This document shows, in pieces, positions 1 to 7,434 of a stretch of DNA of 33,998 nucleotides; within the stretch, counting starts at the first letter, position 1, and each line of letters begins with the position of its first letter. The DNA lies in the NCBI RefSeq assembly GCF_004962925.1, contig NZ_SUEO01000042.1:1-33998 (forward strand), given 5' to 3'. The position numbers and the translations under genes are program-made. The notes under the pieces were generated by a model. That model was given only the letters and a program-made list of their open reading frames with translations. It ran no database searches and was not told where the DNA came from. This DNA is from Mesorhizobium sp. GTDB taxonomy: Bacteria; Pseudomonadota; Alphaproteobacteria; Rhizobiales; Rhizobiaceae.

Positions 1-180
1 TGCGTGATGGCAATCCAAGAGGACGTCGTGCCGCCGACCGCCAACTATCGCGAGCCAGATCCCGCTTGCGACCTCGACATCACACCCAATGTGCCGCGCG
101 AGCGCAAGGTGCGCGTCGCCATGAGCAACGCCTTCGCCATGGGCGGTACGAACGCAGTTCTGGCATTCAGGCAGGTGTAG
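1..180 (+). CDS. nodE: Beta-ketoacyl synthase NodE, 3' end only
   Basis: The window opens inside this gene; 59 codons remain before a TAG stop. The peptide reads [19 protein letters not shown] and later [15 protein letters not shown]. This is the typical end of KAS II/FabF-type ketosynthases, with the PDPxCDLDxxPN block and the glycine-rich SNAFxxGGTNA block. NodE is the ketosynthase that, with the acyl carrier NodF, makes the special unsaturated acyl chain of Nod factors. The [12 protein letters not shown] wording and the nodL downstream favour NodE over housekeeping FabF. That choice is inference, because the active-site region lies outside the window. Confidence 0.68.
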   Translation, partial: CVMAIQEDVVPPTANYREPDPACDLDITPNVPRERKVRVAMSNAFAMGGTNAVLAFRQV

Positions 181-576
181 AAGCCATGCAAGACGCCTCA
201 TTTGAGGTCACCTGTCGTATCTAGCTGCTTGAGGGGCGGGGCATTGTGAAACAGGGGGAGCTGTGTGGCCCCTCTTTCTCGGCTCGACGATGTGGAAGGA
301 GCCTGTGCGGCGAAACGGGCCGACGCCCCCCCAGGCCCAGAACTTGGGCGAAACCAACTCCCACCAAAGCACAGCCGCTTTAGTAGCCGAACAATGAAGC
401 CTCGCTCGACGAGCCGCCGCCTCTACTGTCAGCGGCATCACGCGGTTGAAGCGAACAGCGCAGCGGCTACTGTTTCCCGCACAACTCGGACGGCAATTGG
501 GACAAGTCCGCACATGTCGTCACGTAAGCTGAACGCCGCAGGTACAGCCAAATTGGGGGCGGGGCGTTTCTGCCGT

Positions 577-596
577 TTTGATAGAATTCTATCAAA
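577..596. promoter_or_regulatory. 20-bp perfect palindrome, probable operator
   Basis: TTTGATAGAATTCTATCAAA is a perfect inverted repeat of 10+10 bases in otherwise GC-rich DNA, about 340 bp before nifA. Such palindromes usually bind a dimeric regulator. In M. loti a LacI/GalR-type activator (FixV) controls nifA2, but the centre here is AATT rather than the CG usual for LacI/GalR operators. The binding protein is unknown. Confidence 0.45.
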
Positions 597-607
597 CTGA
601 CAATTTT

Positions 608-625
608 CCTTGCACGAATGCAAGG
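608..625. promoter_or_regulatory. Hairpin with 7-bp stem upstream of nifA
   Basis: CCTTGCA-CGAA-TGCAAGG forms a perfect 7-bp stem with a CGAA tetraloop, 11 bases after the 577-596 palindrome. It is not followed by a T-run, so it is not a classical terminator. It may be a second operator or an RNA hairpin in the nifA leader. Confidence 0.35.
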
Positions 626-937
626 AGAGCTCGATTGACTCCCCTCCTTTCTTGTCAAGGATGGGTTTGCAGGCTGCGGTGCGGCAGAAGCCGGACAGAA
701 CGGCGACCGGTCGAGTAAAGGCCTGCGCAAACAAGCGCGCATATTGCGGGCGCCCGCACGGAGGAGAAGACGCTCGTCCTGGTGAAAGACAACGATGCTC
801 AGGCGCCATTGCCATTTGCCGAGGGGGTCCGCGCGCCGGAAATTTCGAAGCAACAAAGGTGAGATCGAGAATGATGATGGCGAAATACAACACAGCTCAC
901 CGTCCAGTGCAGTTCTACCGGCGGGTGGCGGAGTGGG

Positions 938-1996
938 ATGGGCTGCCAAATGGAACGTAAAAAGATCAGCAAGGAGATGCTTGGCGATAGTCAGGCGCTG
1001 CGCAAGCTGCGTGAGCACCTTGTCAAGGTGGCCAAGGCGAAGACTACGGTCCTGTTGCGAGGTGAATCCGGAACCGGCAAGGAGCTGGTTGCCAAAGCCA
1101 TTCACGAGCTCTCGCCTCGCGCCAAGCAGCCCTTCATCAAGGTCAATTGCGCGGCGCTCACCGAGACGCTTCTGGAATCTGACTTGTTCGGTCATGAGAA
1201 GGGTGCCTTCACCGACGCGAGCAGTTTGCGCAAGGGGCGCTTTGAGGCTGCCGACAAAGGCACATTGTTTCTGGACGAGATTGGCGAGATATCAGGTTCG
1301 TTCCAGGCTAAGCTGCTGCGTGTCCTGCAGGAGCAGGAGTTTGAGCGCGTCGGCAGCAACCACACCATTAAAGTTGATGTTCGCGTGATTGCCGCAACGA
1401 ACAGGGACTTGGAAACGGCAGTTCAACGCAAGGAGTTCCGGCAAGACCTCTATTATCGCATCAACGTCGTCACTTTACGCGTGCCGGCGTTGCGCGAAAG
1501 GCGAGGTGATATTCCGCTCTTGGCCGCTCAGTTTCTCAAGAATTTCAATACTGAGAATGATCACACGCTGACCTTCGCTCCCGAAGCGATTGAGGTGCTA
1601 ATGAACTGCGAATTTCCAGGTAACATCCGAGAGCTCGAAAACTGCGTTCAACGGACGGCAGTTCTGGCGACGGGTCCATCAATCCTCAGAACTGACTTTG
1701 CCTGTTATGCGGATCAGTGCTTGGCCGCGGCGCTGTGGAAGAACGGACCGCCGACGTCAGAGAAGTCGACTACGATCGAGCCTTCCGCCGCCTGTGCCGC
1801 CCCGCCCGTCGGCGACGGGCAAGCGCCGATAGGCCCTGCCACGACTCGTGGTAGGGTGCCCGATGCCGATACGGTCATTGCTGCCATGGAAAAGTGTGGC
1901 TGGGTGCAGGCAAAGGCGGCGCGCCTGCTCGGTTTGACCCCGCGCCAGATCGGCTACGTGCTGAGAAAACGCGGTATCGAGATCAAGCGTCTCTGA
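938..1996 (+). CDS. nifA: NifA, sigma-54 activator without N-terminal GAF domain
   Basis: Transcriptional activator of nif and fix genes; it uses ATP to open sigma-54 promoters. The 352 residues start almost directly with the AAA+ domain: Walker A GESGTGKE at 42-49, Walker B region GTLFLDEIGE at 108-117, arginine-rich sensor regions, then a helix-turn-helix near the end (QAKAARLLGLTPRQIGYVLR). C224-X11-C236-X19-C256-X4-C261 is the cysteine signature of oxygen-sensitive rhizobial NifA. The usual GAF domain (about 180-200 residues) is absent; stops upstream exclude a longer protein. The sigma-54 contact loop reads GAFTDA (residues 89-94) instead of GAFTGA. The start could be ATG 938 (GGAG at 930-933) or ATG 950. 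A GAF-less NifA is known from R. leguminosarum bv. trifolii. This is the only intact nifA in the window. Confidence 0.9.
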   Translation: MGCQMERKKISKEMLGDSQALRKLREHLVKVAKAKTTVLLRGESGTGKELVAKAIHELSPRAKQPFIKVNCAALTETLLESDLFGHEKGAFTDASSLRKGRFEAADKGTLFLDEIGEISGSFQAKLLRVLQEQEFERVGSNHTIKVDVRVIAATNRDLETAVQRKEFRQDLYYRINVVTLRVPALRERRGDIPLLAAQFLKNFNTENDHTLTFAPEAIEVLMNCEFPGNIRELENCVQRTAVLATGPSILRTDFACYADQCLAAALWKNGPPTSEKSTTIEPSAACAAPPVGDGQAPIGPATTRGRVPDADTVIAAMEKCGWVQAKAARLLGLTPRQIGYVLRKRGIEIKRL

Positions 1997-2582
1997 AACA
2001 ACCCGCCGAGCAAGAGCTGGAGCAGGTCAAGCATTGGTGCTCTGGCGCCGAGCCCATCGGCCAGGCTTACGAAGTGGGTGTGAACAGCGCTGCCAAGATT
2101 CCGGCCGTGTGCTTTCTACCACCAGTCGTACTGGGGCTCTGCGACTGACAAACTAAAAAGGAGTAATGCTATGGCTAGTAACTTCGCTCTACACCGCAAG
2201 GGCAAATCAATTCGACGTGCCTGAAATCCAGAAATAATCGATGTATCATTGGTGACACGCCAGCATGCGTAGAGGCGACGCGCAGATCTCCGCTGGCGGG
2301 ACCTGATCGATACATTAGCTGATGGCTTACCGCTCGATATCACGCAATCTGAGATGGGCATGAAAGTGAGTTCGACCGCTGGACAGTTGCCGACTTCGTC
2401 AGGTATTGGCCCCTGCGACCGGTTGATCTGCGATATCCAAATTCTTGGAAGTTGGTCGAGACGAAACTGTCGCCCCGGCTCGTGACCGACCGCGCGCCCG
2501 GCAAGACCGAGTTACAAAGTTGCCGAGGCAGTTTGATGTGCGTTCCTGCATCACTGTACGGGACACAACCTGACGGGAGACT
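1997..2582. other. nifA-nodL intergenic region with an 18-codon ORF
   Basis: About 590 bases without a recognisable gene. A strong ribosome site (AAAAAGGAG, ending at 2163) precedes ATG 2171, which opens an ORF of only 17 residues ending at 2224. It may be the start of a lost gene or a leader peptide. The rest (2225-2582) gives short open stretches on the plus strand that resemble decayed coding DNA but match no family I know. No convincing nod box or sigma-54 element was found before nodL. Confidence 0.4.
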
Positions 2583-3149
2583 ATGATGCGTAGCCAAAAA
2601 GAAAAGATGCTCGCAGGCGAGTTTTACAATGCGGCGGATCCGGAGATCCAAGCTGACCTGTTGGCCACCGGGGCTTGGCTCAAGCGGTACAATGATACGC
2701 TGGGGCAGACCACGGGGCATTGGCATGAGCTTTTGTCCGAGCGGCTGGGAGAGGTTGGGCGCGGAACGGTCATCCGTCCGCCCTTTTTTTGCGACTACGG
2801 ATTCAATATCCTCATTGGAGCCAATGCCTACATCAACTTCAACTGCGTTATTCTTGACGTGGTAGAGGTCAAAATCGGGCAAGGAACGGCAATTGGGCCT
2901 GCTGTGCAGATTTATACCGCCGATCATCCACATGATGCCGAGCAGCGGCAGGCCGGCCTGCAGGTCGGGCGTCCTGTTCGCATTGGCAGCCGTGTCTGGA
3001 TCGGCGGTGGAGCAATCATTCTGCCTGGCGTCACGATTGGTGATAATGCAGTGGTAGGCGCTGGCTGCGTGGTCACACGAGATGTTCCCGCCGGGGCAAA
3101 GGTAGTGGGAATTCCTGCTCGCGTCGCCAACCCACATAAACAGGCATAA
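2583..3149 (+). CDS. nodL: Nod factor O-acetyltransferase NodL
   Basis: A 188-residue acetyltransferase of the NodL/LacA/maltose-acetyltransferase family. Such enzymes move acetyl from acetyl-CoA to a sugar hydroxyl; NodL acetylates O-6 of the non-reducing glucosamine of Nod factors. The N-terminal part (SQKEKMLAGEFYNAADPEI) is the Mac domain signature. It is followed by left-handed beta-helix hexapeptide repeats (about residues 70-185), with the catalytic histidine in YTADHPHD and the closing repeats IGGGAIILPGVTIGDNAVVGAG. Length is normal for NodL. The start ATG 2583 follows GGGAG; ATG 2586 is an alternative. The plain hexapeptide family also holds sugar acetyltransferases, but a nodE-like gene upstream supports NodL. 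Confidence 0.8.
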   Translation: MMRSQKEKMLAGEFYNAADPEIQADLLATGAWLKRYNDTLGQTTGHWHELLSERLGEVGRGTVIRPPFFCDYGFNILIGANAYINFNCVILDVVEVKIGQGTAIGPAVQIYTADHPHDAEQRQAGLQVGRPVRIGSRVWIGGGAIILPGVTIGDNAVVGAGCVVTRDVPAGAKVVGIPARVANPHKQA

Positions 3150-3456
3150 TCAGCCTCCTTGACCCTGGAGGTGCATGCGAACTGTCGAAACTGTGCCAAA
3201 TTTCTGCCGAAGCTATTGAGCGCTGCATATCTTGTCGCGGTTCGGCTCGGGCGCTTCAGTTCTTTTGCCACGGGTGTCACAAAATCATGTGCGTAATGCC
3301 GCCGCAACGTGCTCACGTCCCGCAGCAGCGGGCCCTTTCACATGGCCCAACGAATTCAGAGCCTTCGTTGTGCTGCCAGTAGCATTACTGCTCAGATGTA
3401 TTCCCAACTGAGTTTTCGCCCTTGGAGGCAAGCGACTCACCAGCAATCGCCGGCCA
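3150..3456. other. Convergent intergenic region after nodL
   Basis: About 300 bases between the ends of nodL (plus) and the SIR2-like gene (minus). A weak hairpin CCTCC-N8-GGAGG at 3154-3171 lies right after the nodL stop and may help termination. Nothing else is recognisable. Confidence 0.4.
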
Positions 3457-4350
3457 TTAATCCTGGCTAGCATCGACCCCGACGAGGCGAGCCGCGGCGT
3501 TGCCGATCGGCATGTCGATGACCGTGATTGCGCCTTCGGCAAGGAAACGACGTTCGTTTCTGGTCAGCGTAGCCGAATCGATCACCGCAAAATGTGGGCC
3601 AGTGGAGCGCTTCATCATCTGTCTGGCATATGTGCGCAGCACCTGATCGTTGAAGCGACAGCCAACGAAGAAAAAGCCCCGGTTGACGCGCCGTTGCTTC
3701 ACCACGTCCGGGATCGGCGTCTGGATATCAATTTCGGTTAGGACTTCGACGTAATCGGAATCAGCCACGAGGAAGTTTGCGGCCGGCCTGACGCTGCCGT
3801 GCGGCGCATAGAGCACCGTCCTTGCCACTTGTTCGGCGTCGAGTTCTGTTCCTGACAAATCGTAAGTTCTCGTCCAGATGTTACCAATTCCGGTCGCGCG
3901 CGTCGTTCCTTGTATCTCGACAACGTCTGTTTGGCCGGCCTCTGCAAGGGCTGCCCGCATGGCGCCATCGTACCAGCTGTCGATGATGACAGACAGTTGA
4001 AGGGTTGCGAGCCAGGCGTGAAGAACGGTCGGCTCGGCGGGGGCTGCGAATATCTCCGCCATCCACGCTTGAAGAGTCCGACGATGTCGGCGCTGCTCGA
4101 TAAACTGGGCGACCGACCACATATTGGTGCGAATCCTGGAAGGGGCAGGCGCCCGCTTGTTGAGTGCCGCGGCGACATCTTCCGGGGTGCAAGGTACAGG
4201 TGATTCCGGCGCGTTAAGCTGCAGAAGACCAGGACCGAGATAGGGGATCACTCGATCGGCCTTGAGAGCGCCCTTCAGCAGGTCAATCAGCTTTTTGGCA
4301 AAACTGCCCCGGACGACGACGAGATGGTCCCAGCTCAGCATCGTGTTCAT
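3457..4350 (-). CDS. SIR2-like protein at the end of the nifB operon
   Basis: A 297-residue protein with the pattern of the SIR2_2 (sirtuin-like, NAD-binding) family. VIPYLGPGLLQ at 34-44 takes the place of the GAGxS nucleotide loop, VIIDSWYDGA at 121-130 that of the TTNxD strand, YAPHGSVRP at 181-189 carries the HG motif, and RGFFFVGCRFND at 224-235 matches the FxGxSxxD strand. Family members bind or hydrolyse NAD, and some act in phage defence. The gene starts 34 bases after fixU on the same strand behind AAAGGAAA, so it is probably the last gene of nifB-fdxN-nifZ-fixU. Its role in nitrogen fixation is unknown. The first glycine-loop residues differ from catalytic sirtuins, so catalysis is uncertain. 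I recall similar genes next to nif operons in other rhizobia, but cannot check this here. Confidence 0.7.
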   Translation of the reverse strand: MNTMLSWDHLVVVRGSFAKKLIDLLKGALKADRVIPYLGPGLLQLNAPESPVPCTPEDVAAALNKRAPAPSRIRTNMWSVAQFIEQRRHRRTLQAWMAEIFAAPAEPTVLHAWLATLQLSVIIDSWYDGAMRAALAEAGQTDVVEIQGTTRATGIGNIWTRTYDLSGTELDAEQVARTVLYAPHGSVRPAANFLVADSDYVEVLTEIDIQTPIPDVVKQRRVNRGFFFVGCRFNDQVLRTYARQMMKRSTGPHFAVIDSATLTRNERRFLAEGAITVIDMPIGNAAARLVGVDASQD

Positions 4351-4384
4351 ACGCGTTTCCTTTCCGCCACTGAACCCACCGGCA

Positions 4385-4597
4385 TCAGGCCCCGTCGGAA
4401 ATCTTCATCGCCTCGACGGTGATCGGCAAACGCGTATCGCGCGGAAGGTCGGGCAGCATGAGCCGCCAACCGTTCCTGAGCGTCACGGTCCCGCCCCATA
4501 AGTCTGCGTTCTCAATCTCGGTGATCGGCTCTTCGAGATCCTTCTTGGGGACATAAGCCGACAAGCCAGTAGCGGTCCTGCGAATCATTACTTTCAT
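4385..4597 (-). CDS. fixU: NifT/FixU family protein
   Basis: A 70-residue protein that starts MKVMIRRTATGLSAYVPKKD and contains LEEPI and WGGTVTLRNGWRLMLP. This matches the small NifT/FixU family in length and sequence. The function is not settled; it is associated with maturation of nitrogenase and mutants often show little effect. Its ATG overlaps the TGA of nifZ by four bases (ATGA), which points to translational coupling and a shared transcript from the nifB promoter. Confidence 0.93.
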   Translation of the reverse strand: MKVMIRRTATGLSAYVPKKDLEEPITEIENADLWGGTVTLRNGWRLMLPDLPRDTRLPITVEAMKISDGA

Positions 4598-4914
4598 CCG
4601 GCTGTTCCTCCGTTGGAAATGCCTTCAGCTCCGCAGGGAACCTCGACTTTGTCGAGGCTAATGAGTTCGCGCGCTCGCATGCCGACGACCGTGCCACGAT
4701 CGATCCATTCGACCGCATAGATGAAGAATTGCTGGAGAAAGGTTCCAATGTCGCGCACGTAGCCTTCGTCGCCCTTCCGCACGAGGTTTTCGCCGACCTC
4801 CTTGCCGGGATAGGTGCCGTCGTTTTTTATGTGGCGTGTCGCACGGACCCGCTCACCCTGCATGAACCGTGGCGGTCTGCCGATTTCGACCTCCTGTTCG
4901 CGTCTGGACCACAT
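4594..4914 (-). CDS. nifZ: NifZ, nitrogenase MoFe-protein maturation factor
   Basis: A 106-residue NifZ family protein. NifZ helps form the second P-cluster of the MoFe protein. Family features seen are PRFMQGERVRATRHIKNDGTYPG near the start, then GDEGYVRDIGTFLQQFFIYAVEW. I chose ATG 4914 because AAGGAG lies eight bases before it; the GTG at 4923 would sit inside that ribosome site. It lies 85 bases after fdxN and is coupled to fixU by a four-base overlap. Confidence 0.93.
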   Translation of the reverse strand: MWSRREQEVEIGRPPRFMQGERVRATRHIKNDGTYPGKEVGENLVRKGDEGYVRDIGTFLQQFFIYAVEWIDRGTVVGMRARELISLDKVEVPCGAEGISNGGTAG

Positions 4915-4999
4915 GGTGTCCACTCCTTTCTCGAGGCTTTTGGTGTGGTCCCGGTTTGCAGGCGTCCTCGTGCGGCGAACCCGACCGTTTCGGCAGGAA

Positions 5000-5194
5000 T
5001 CAAGCGGGAACGCAGGTTTTCGATACCGGACAGACCGACACGCATTGCTGCGTATCGAAGGCCTCCTTGCATTCGGTGCACTTGTTTGGATCGATCACAT
5101 AGGCGTCGCCCTTGAACTTGATCGCTTCCGAGGGACATTCGAACTCGCAGGCCCCGCATTGGGTACATTGGGATGCGATGATCTTGAAAGCCAT
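5000..5194 (-). CDS. fdxN: Ferredoxin FdxN, 2[4Fe-4S]
   Basis: A 64-residue bacterial-type ferredoxin. The first cluster motif is [12 protein letters not shown] (C-X2-C-X2-C-X3-CP). The second is [18 protein letters not shown], with eight residues between the second and third cysteines, the insertion typical of FdxN next to nifB. It donates electrons during nitrogenase function or FeMo-cofactor synthesis; fdxN is needed for fixation in S. meliloti. AGGAG precedes the start, and the gene is 29 bases after nifB. Confidence 0.95.
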   Translation of the reverse strand: MAFKIIASQCTQCGACEFECPSEAIKFKGDAYVIDPNKCTECKEAFDTQQCVSVCPVSKTCVPA

Positions 5195-5223
5195 TCTAAC
5201 TCCTGGTTATCGGACGAGACGGC

Positions 5224-6705
5224 TCAGGCCGTCGCCGCTAGTGGTCTGATCCCAAACTCTGCCGCGTAAAGTGCGCTGACTGCGGTCTCGATGTAGTCAT
5301 GGCCATAGGCGTCGGTTACGCGCAGTCCAGCTCGCGAGAGTTGTTCCTTCGGGCGATTTCCGATCTTGGCGCATAGGACTATGTGTATGCCTTCCAGCGC
5401 AGCGATGACGCCCTCGAGGGTGGCGTCTTCGCCCCCGCCTCCGAGGCAATACCGCTCGACCTTCCGATGCCCGACCAAGCTGATCCCTCTAGGCGAGACT
5501 TCATAAACCTGGAACTCCTTCGCGTGGCCGAAGTGTTCATTGACGCGTCCACCTCCCTTAGTGGCCACCGCAACCAGAAGCGACTTTTCGGAGTCTGTTG
5601 CCTTGATCATACCGATGGCCTCGCCCCTCGCCGCCTCATGATCACGGCGCTCGTGTGCGACCACCTGCCGATAGGCCTGACGCTTGCCAGCCTCGTAGGT
5701 GACATCGTTGGGAATCCCGTCCAGCGTGAATTCCTGGCCACGATCTTCACCGAGCAGGCCGACAGCATCTGCCCGGCACTGCCGGCAGTGGCGCATCAAC
5801 TTGGCGCCACCTTCAAGTCGATCCTGAAGGGCCATCATCTCCATTGCCGTTGGGCCGCGCTGCCCGATGAGTCCGTAGTGTGTGCCGTGCGCCGGGTCCG
5901 AAATCAGAGGCATCACGTTGTGCAGGAACGCGCCCCGCTCCTTGACCATTTTGTTCACCTCAAACAGGTGCTGGTCGTTCACTCCAGGAATCATCACCGA
6001 GTTGATTTTGGTGAGGATGCCGCGCGCGCTCAGCATTTCCAGGCCCAACATCTGCCGCGCGTGCAAGATTCGAGCGGCTTCGATGCCGAAGTAGCGGCGA
6101 TTTTCATAAAAGATCCAAGGATAAATCTTTGCGCCGACTTCCGGGTCGACCATGTTGATGGTGATCGTCACGTGATCAACATTCATTTCGGCAAGCTCGG
6201 CGACATGGTCCGGCAGCACGAGCCCGTTGGTGGAGACGCACAGCTTTATGTCGGGGATTTCCCTGATGACGCGGTCGAACGTTGCCTTCGTTTTCTCCCA
6301 GTCGTAACAGGCATCCCCCGGCCCAGCGATGCCAAGAACCGAAAGCTGCGGAACTTTGTTGGCAACCGCGATGACCTTGCGTAGCGCTTGGTCGGGCGTC
6401 AGCTTCTCAGACACAACACCAGGCCGGCTCTCGTTGGCGCAATCGTATTTGCGATTGCAGTAGTTGCACTGGACATTGCAAGCCGGCGCGACCGCCACAT
6501 GCATACGCGCGAAATAGTGATGCGCTTCCTCCGAAAAGCAGGGGTGATCCTTGATCTTGTCCCAAATAGCCGGATCCACATCGCCCGGGCTGGTCGGCGA
6601 CGAGCCGTAGGAGGACGGTGCGCAGCCACCGGATTTCGCGGCTGCCAGAAAACCCTCGGATGTCGTGCTAGTCGGCCCCTCAATCGAAATTATCGGTGAG
6701 GACAT
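5224..6705 (-). CDS. nifB: NifB, radical SAM FeMo-cofactor biosynthesis protein
   Basis: Makes NifB-co, the 8Fe-9S-C core of the FeMo cofactor, using S-adenosylmethionine. Of 493 residues, the N-terminal part carries the radical-SAM motif CNVQCNYC in VAVAPACNVQCNYCNRKYDC. The central part has the NifB signature GIAGPGDACYDWEKT and the cysteine motif CRQCRADAVG. The last 120 residues form the NifX/NafY-like domain (VAVATKGGGRVNEHFGHAKEF). ATG 6705 is chosen because GGAG lies eight bases upstream; the TTG before it is less likely. It heads nifB-fdxN-nifZ-fixU and probably the SIR2-like gene. A sigma-54 promoter at 6742-6757 and a NifA site at 6829-6844 lie just upstream. Confidence 0.97.
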   Translation of the reverse strand: MSSPIISIEGPTSTTSEGFLAAAKSGGCAPSSYGSSPTSPGDVDPAIWDKIKDHPCFSEEAHHYFARMHVAVAPACNVQCNYCNRKYDCANESRPGVVSEKLTPDQALRKVIAVANKVPQLSVLGIAGPGDACYDWEKTKATFDRVIREIPDIKLCVSTNGLVLPDHVAELAEMNVDHVTITINMVDPEVGAKIYPWIFYENRRYFGIEAARILHARQMLGLEMLSARGILTKINSVMIPGVNDQHLFEVNKMVKERGAFLHNVMPLISDPAHGTHYGLIGQRGPTAMEMMALQDRLEGGAKLMRHCRQCRADAVGLLGEDRGQEFTLDGIPNDVTYEAGKRQAYRQVVAHERRDHEAARGEAIGMIKATDSEKSLLVAVATKGGGRVNEHFGHAKEFQVYEVSPRGISLVGHRKVERYCLGGGGEDATLEGVIAALEGIHIVLCAKIGNRPKEQLSRAGLRVTDAYGHDYIETAVSALYAAEFGIRPLAATA

Positions 6706-6741
6706 CAAACGGCTCCGTTGCTGGTACGTCGCGGTTCAAGG

Positions 6742-6757
6742 TGCAAGAGCCATACCA
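6742..6757 (-). promoter_or_regulatory. Sigma-54 promoter of nifB
   Basis: On the minus strand it reads TGGTAT-GGCTC-TTGCA, with GG and GC exactly ten bases apart, as in -24/-12 promoters. The predicted start is near 6731, about 26 bases before the nifB ATG. Confidence 0.88.
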
Positions 6758-6828
6758 ACTTAAAAAAGCGGCTTCAGTTCACTATTTGGGTCGATGTCGG
6801 GTTGTGTGAGGCCGGCGCGACACAATTT

Positions 6829-6844
6829 TGTCCTGCTTGCGACA
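6829..6844. promoter_or_regulatory. NifA upstream activator site of nifB
   Basis: TGT-CCTGCTTGCG-ACA is a perfect TGT-N10-ACA NifA site, centred about 105 bp upstream of the predicted nifB transcription start. That is the usual distance for DNA looping to the sigma-54 promoter. Confidence 0.85.
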
Positions 6845-6946
6845 GTGCAAGTCCAAATCCGTTCAGAAGCACAAAGCACTCCTTGTCGCGCAGAGGGCGC
6901 GCAAGACCACTGGCCTGACGATTGGCTCATCCAGGCTCTTAGAATT

Positions 6947-7365
6947 TCCTTCACCTCGATGCTATGCCGGCGTATCGCCTAGCCGACTTGTCGCGGCGTG
7001 AGGCCGAGAATTCGAGCCGCATTAGCCTGAACCCAGCCGGCCTTCTCCATTGTGTCGATCAGCCGGTCACGCTCCGTCCGCCGCGGACCCAGCGCCGGTC
7101 CGGCCGTATCGTTAGAATCGCAACCGGCTATCTCGTGTTCAGGGGCGCCGATGCGCCGAACCGGCATCGTGCTGGGCCGTGAGAGCTCGTCGATGACATT
7201 GCCACGTTCCGAAAGATTGGTTCCTTCCAGAGGAGAACGCGCAAGTGTGGCTGTTCTTTACACGCAGTTCTCCAGCTCGCGGACGTTGCCGGGGGAAATA
7301 GCATTGCGAGATCAGCTCAACTGCCGACGGCGTAAAGCCATGGTTCTCCATATTTCAAGGGTAAG
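6947..7365 (-). pseudogene. nifA: Decayed second nifA (C-terminal half)
   Basis: Read on the minus strand, this piece follows the end of NifA. It has NMENHGFTPSAVELISQCYFP, then after a one-base frameshift (extra C in a C-run) GNVRELENCV, an in-frame TAA where NifA has Gln, then RTATLA. After a linker comes the DNA-binding domain DTMEKAGWVQANAARILGLTPRQVG, a TAG replacing the Tyr codon, and AIRRHSIEVKEI. Two stops plus a frameshift make it non-functional. It lies immediately before nifB, the ancestral nifA place in fixABCX-nifA-nifB clusters. The AAA+ front half is gone and an IS66 remnant starts about 70 bases further on. The intact nifA at 938-1996 must replace it. Confidence 0.9.
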
Positions 7366-7434
7366 CGCTGTGTCCTTCCAGGAGTGCCCGCGATCTGTGG
7401 GCCTGCCATTCTGAGGTGGATCGGAGATCGGCTT

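Larger units (their letters stand above)
181..937. other. Long nodE-nifA intergenic region
   Basis: About 750 bases with no ORF that looks like a real protein on either strand. It holds a small CCTCA-TT-TGAGG hairpin at 196-207, just after nodE, a 20-bp perfect palindrome at 577-596 and a hairpin at 608-625. No TGT-N10-ACA or GG-N10-GC element was found, so this nifA is probably not driven by NifA itself. In the reading frame of nifA there are stops at 716, 860 and 875. The missing N-terminal domain therefore cannot be recovered by an upstream start. Confidence 0.6.

Noticed and set aside
719-859. Open stretch in the nifA frame (EEKTLVLVKDNDAQAPLPFA) that might be a rest of the GAF domain
   Set aside because: It is only 47 codons between stops, with stops at 860 and 875 before nifA, and shows no clear GAF or NifA linker pattern.
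438-1195. Long minus-strand frames opposite the nifA leader and nifA
   Set aside because: They are low-complexity Arg/Pro/Ser-rich translations without any family pattern, typical shadows in GC-rich DNA.
2226-2251. Nod-box-like text ATCCAGAAATAATCGATG before nodL
   Set aside because: It resembles the 3' half of a nod box, but the ATC-GAT spacing is 11 rather than 9, several conserved bases differ, and the 5' half is absent.
5383-6384. 333-codon plus-strand frame opposite nifB
   Set aside because: It is a shadow of the nifB reading frame; there is no independent family signal or ribosome site.
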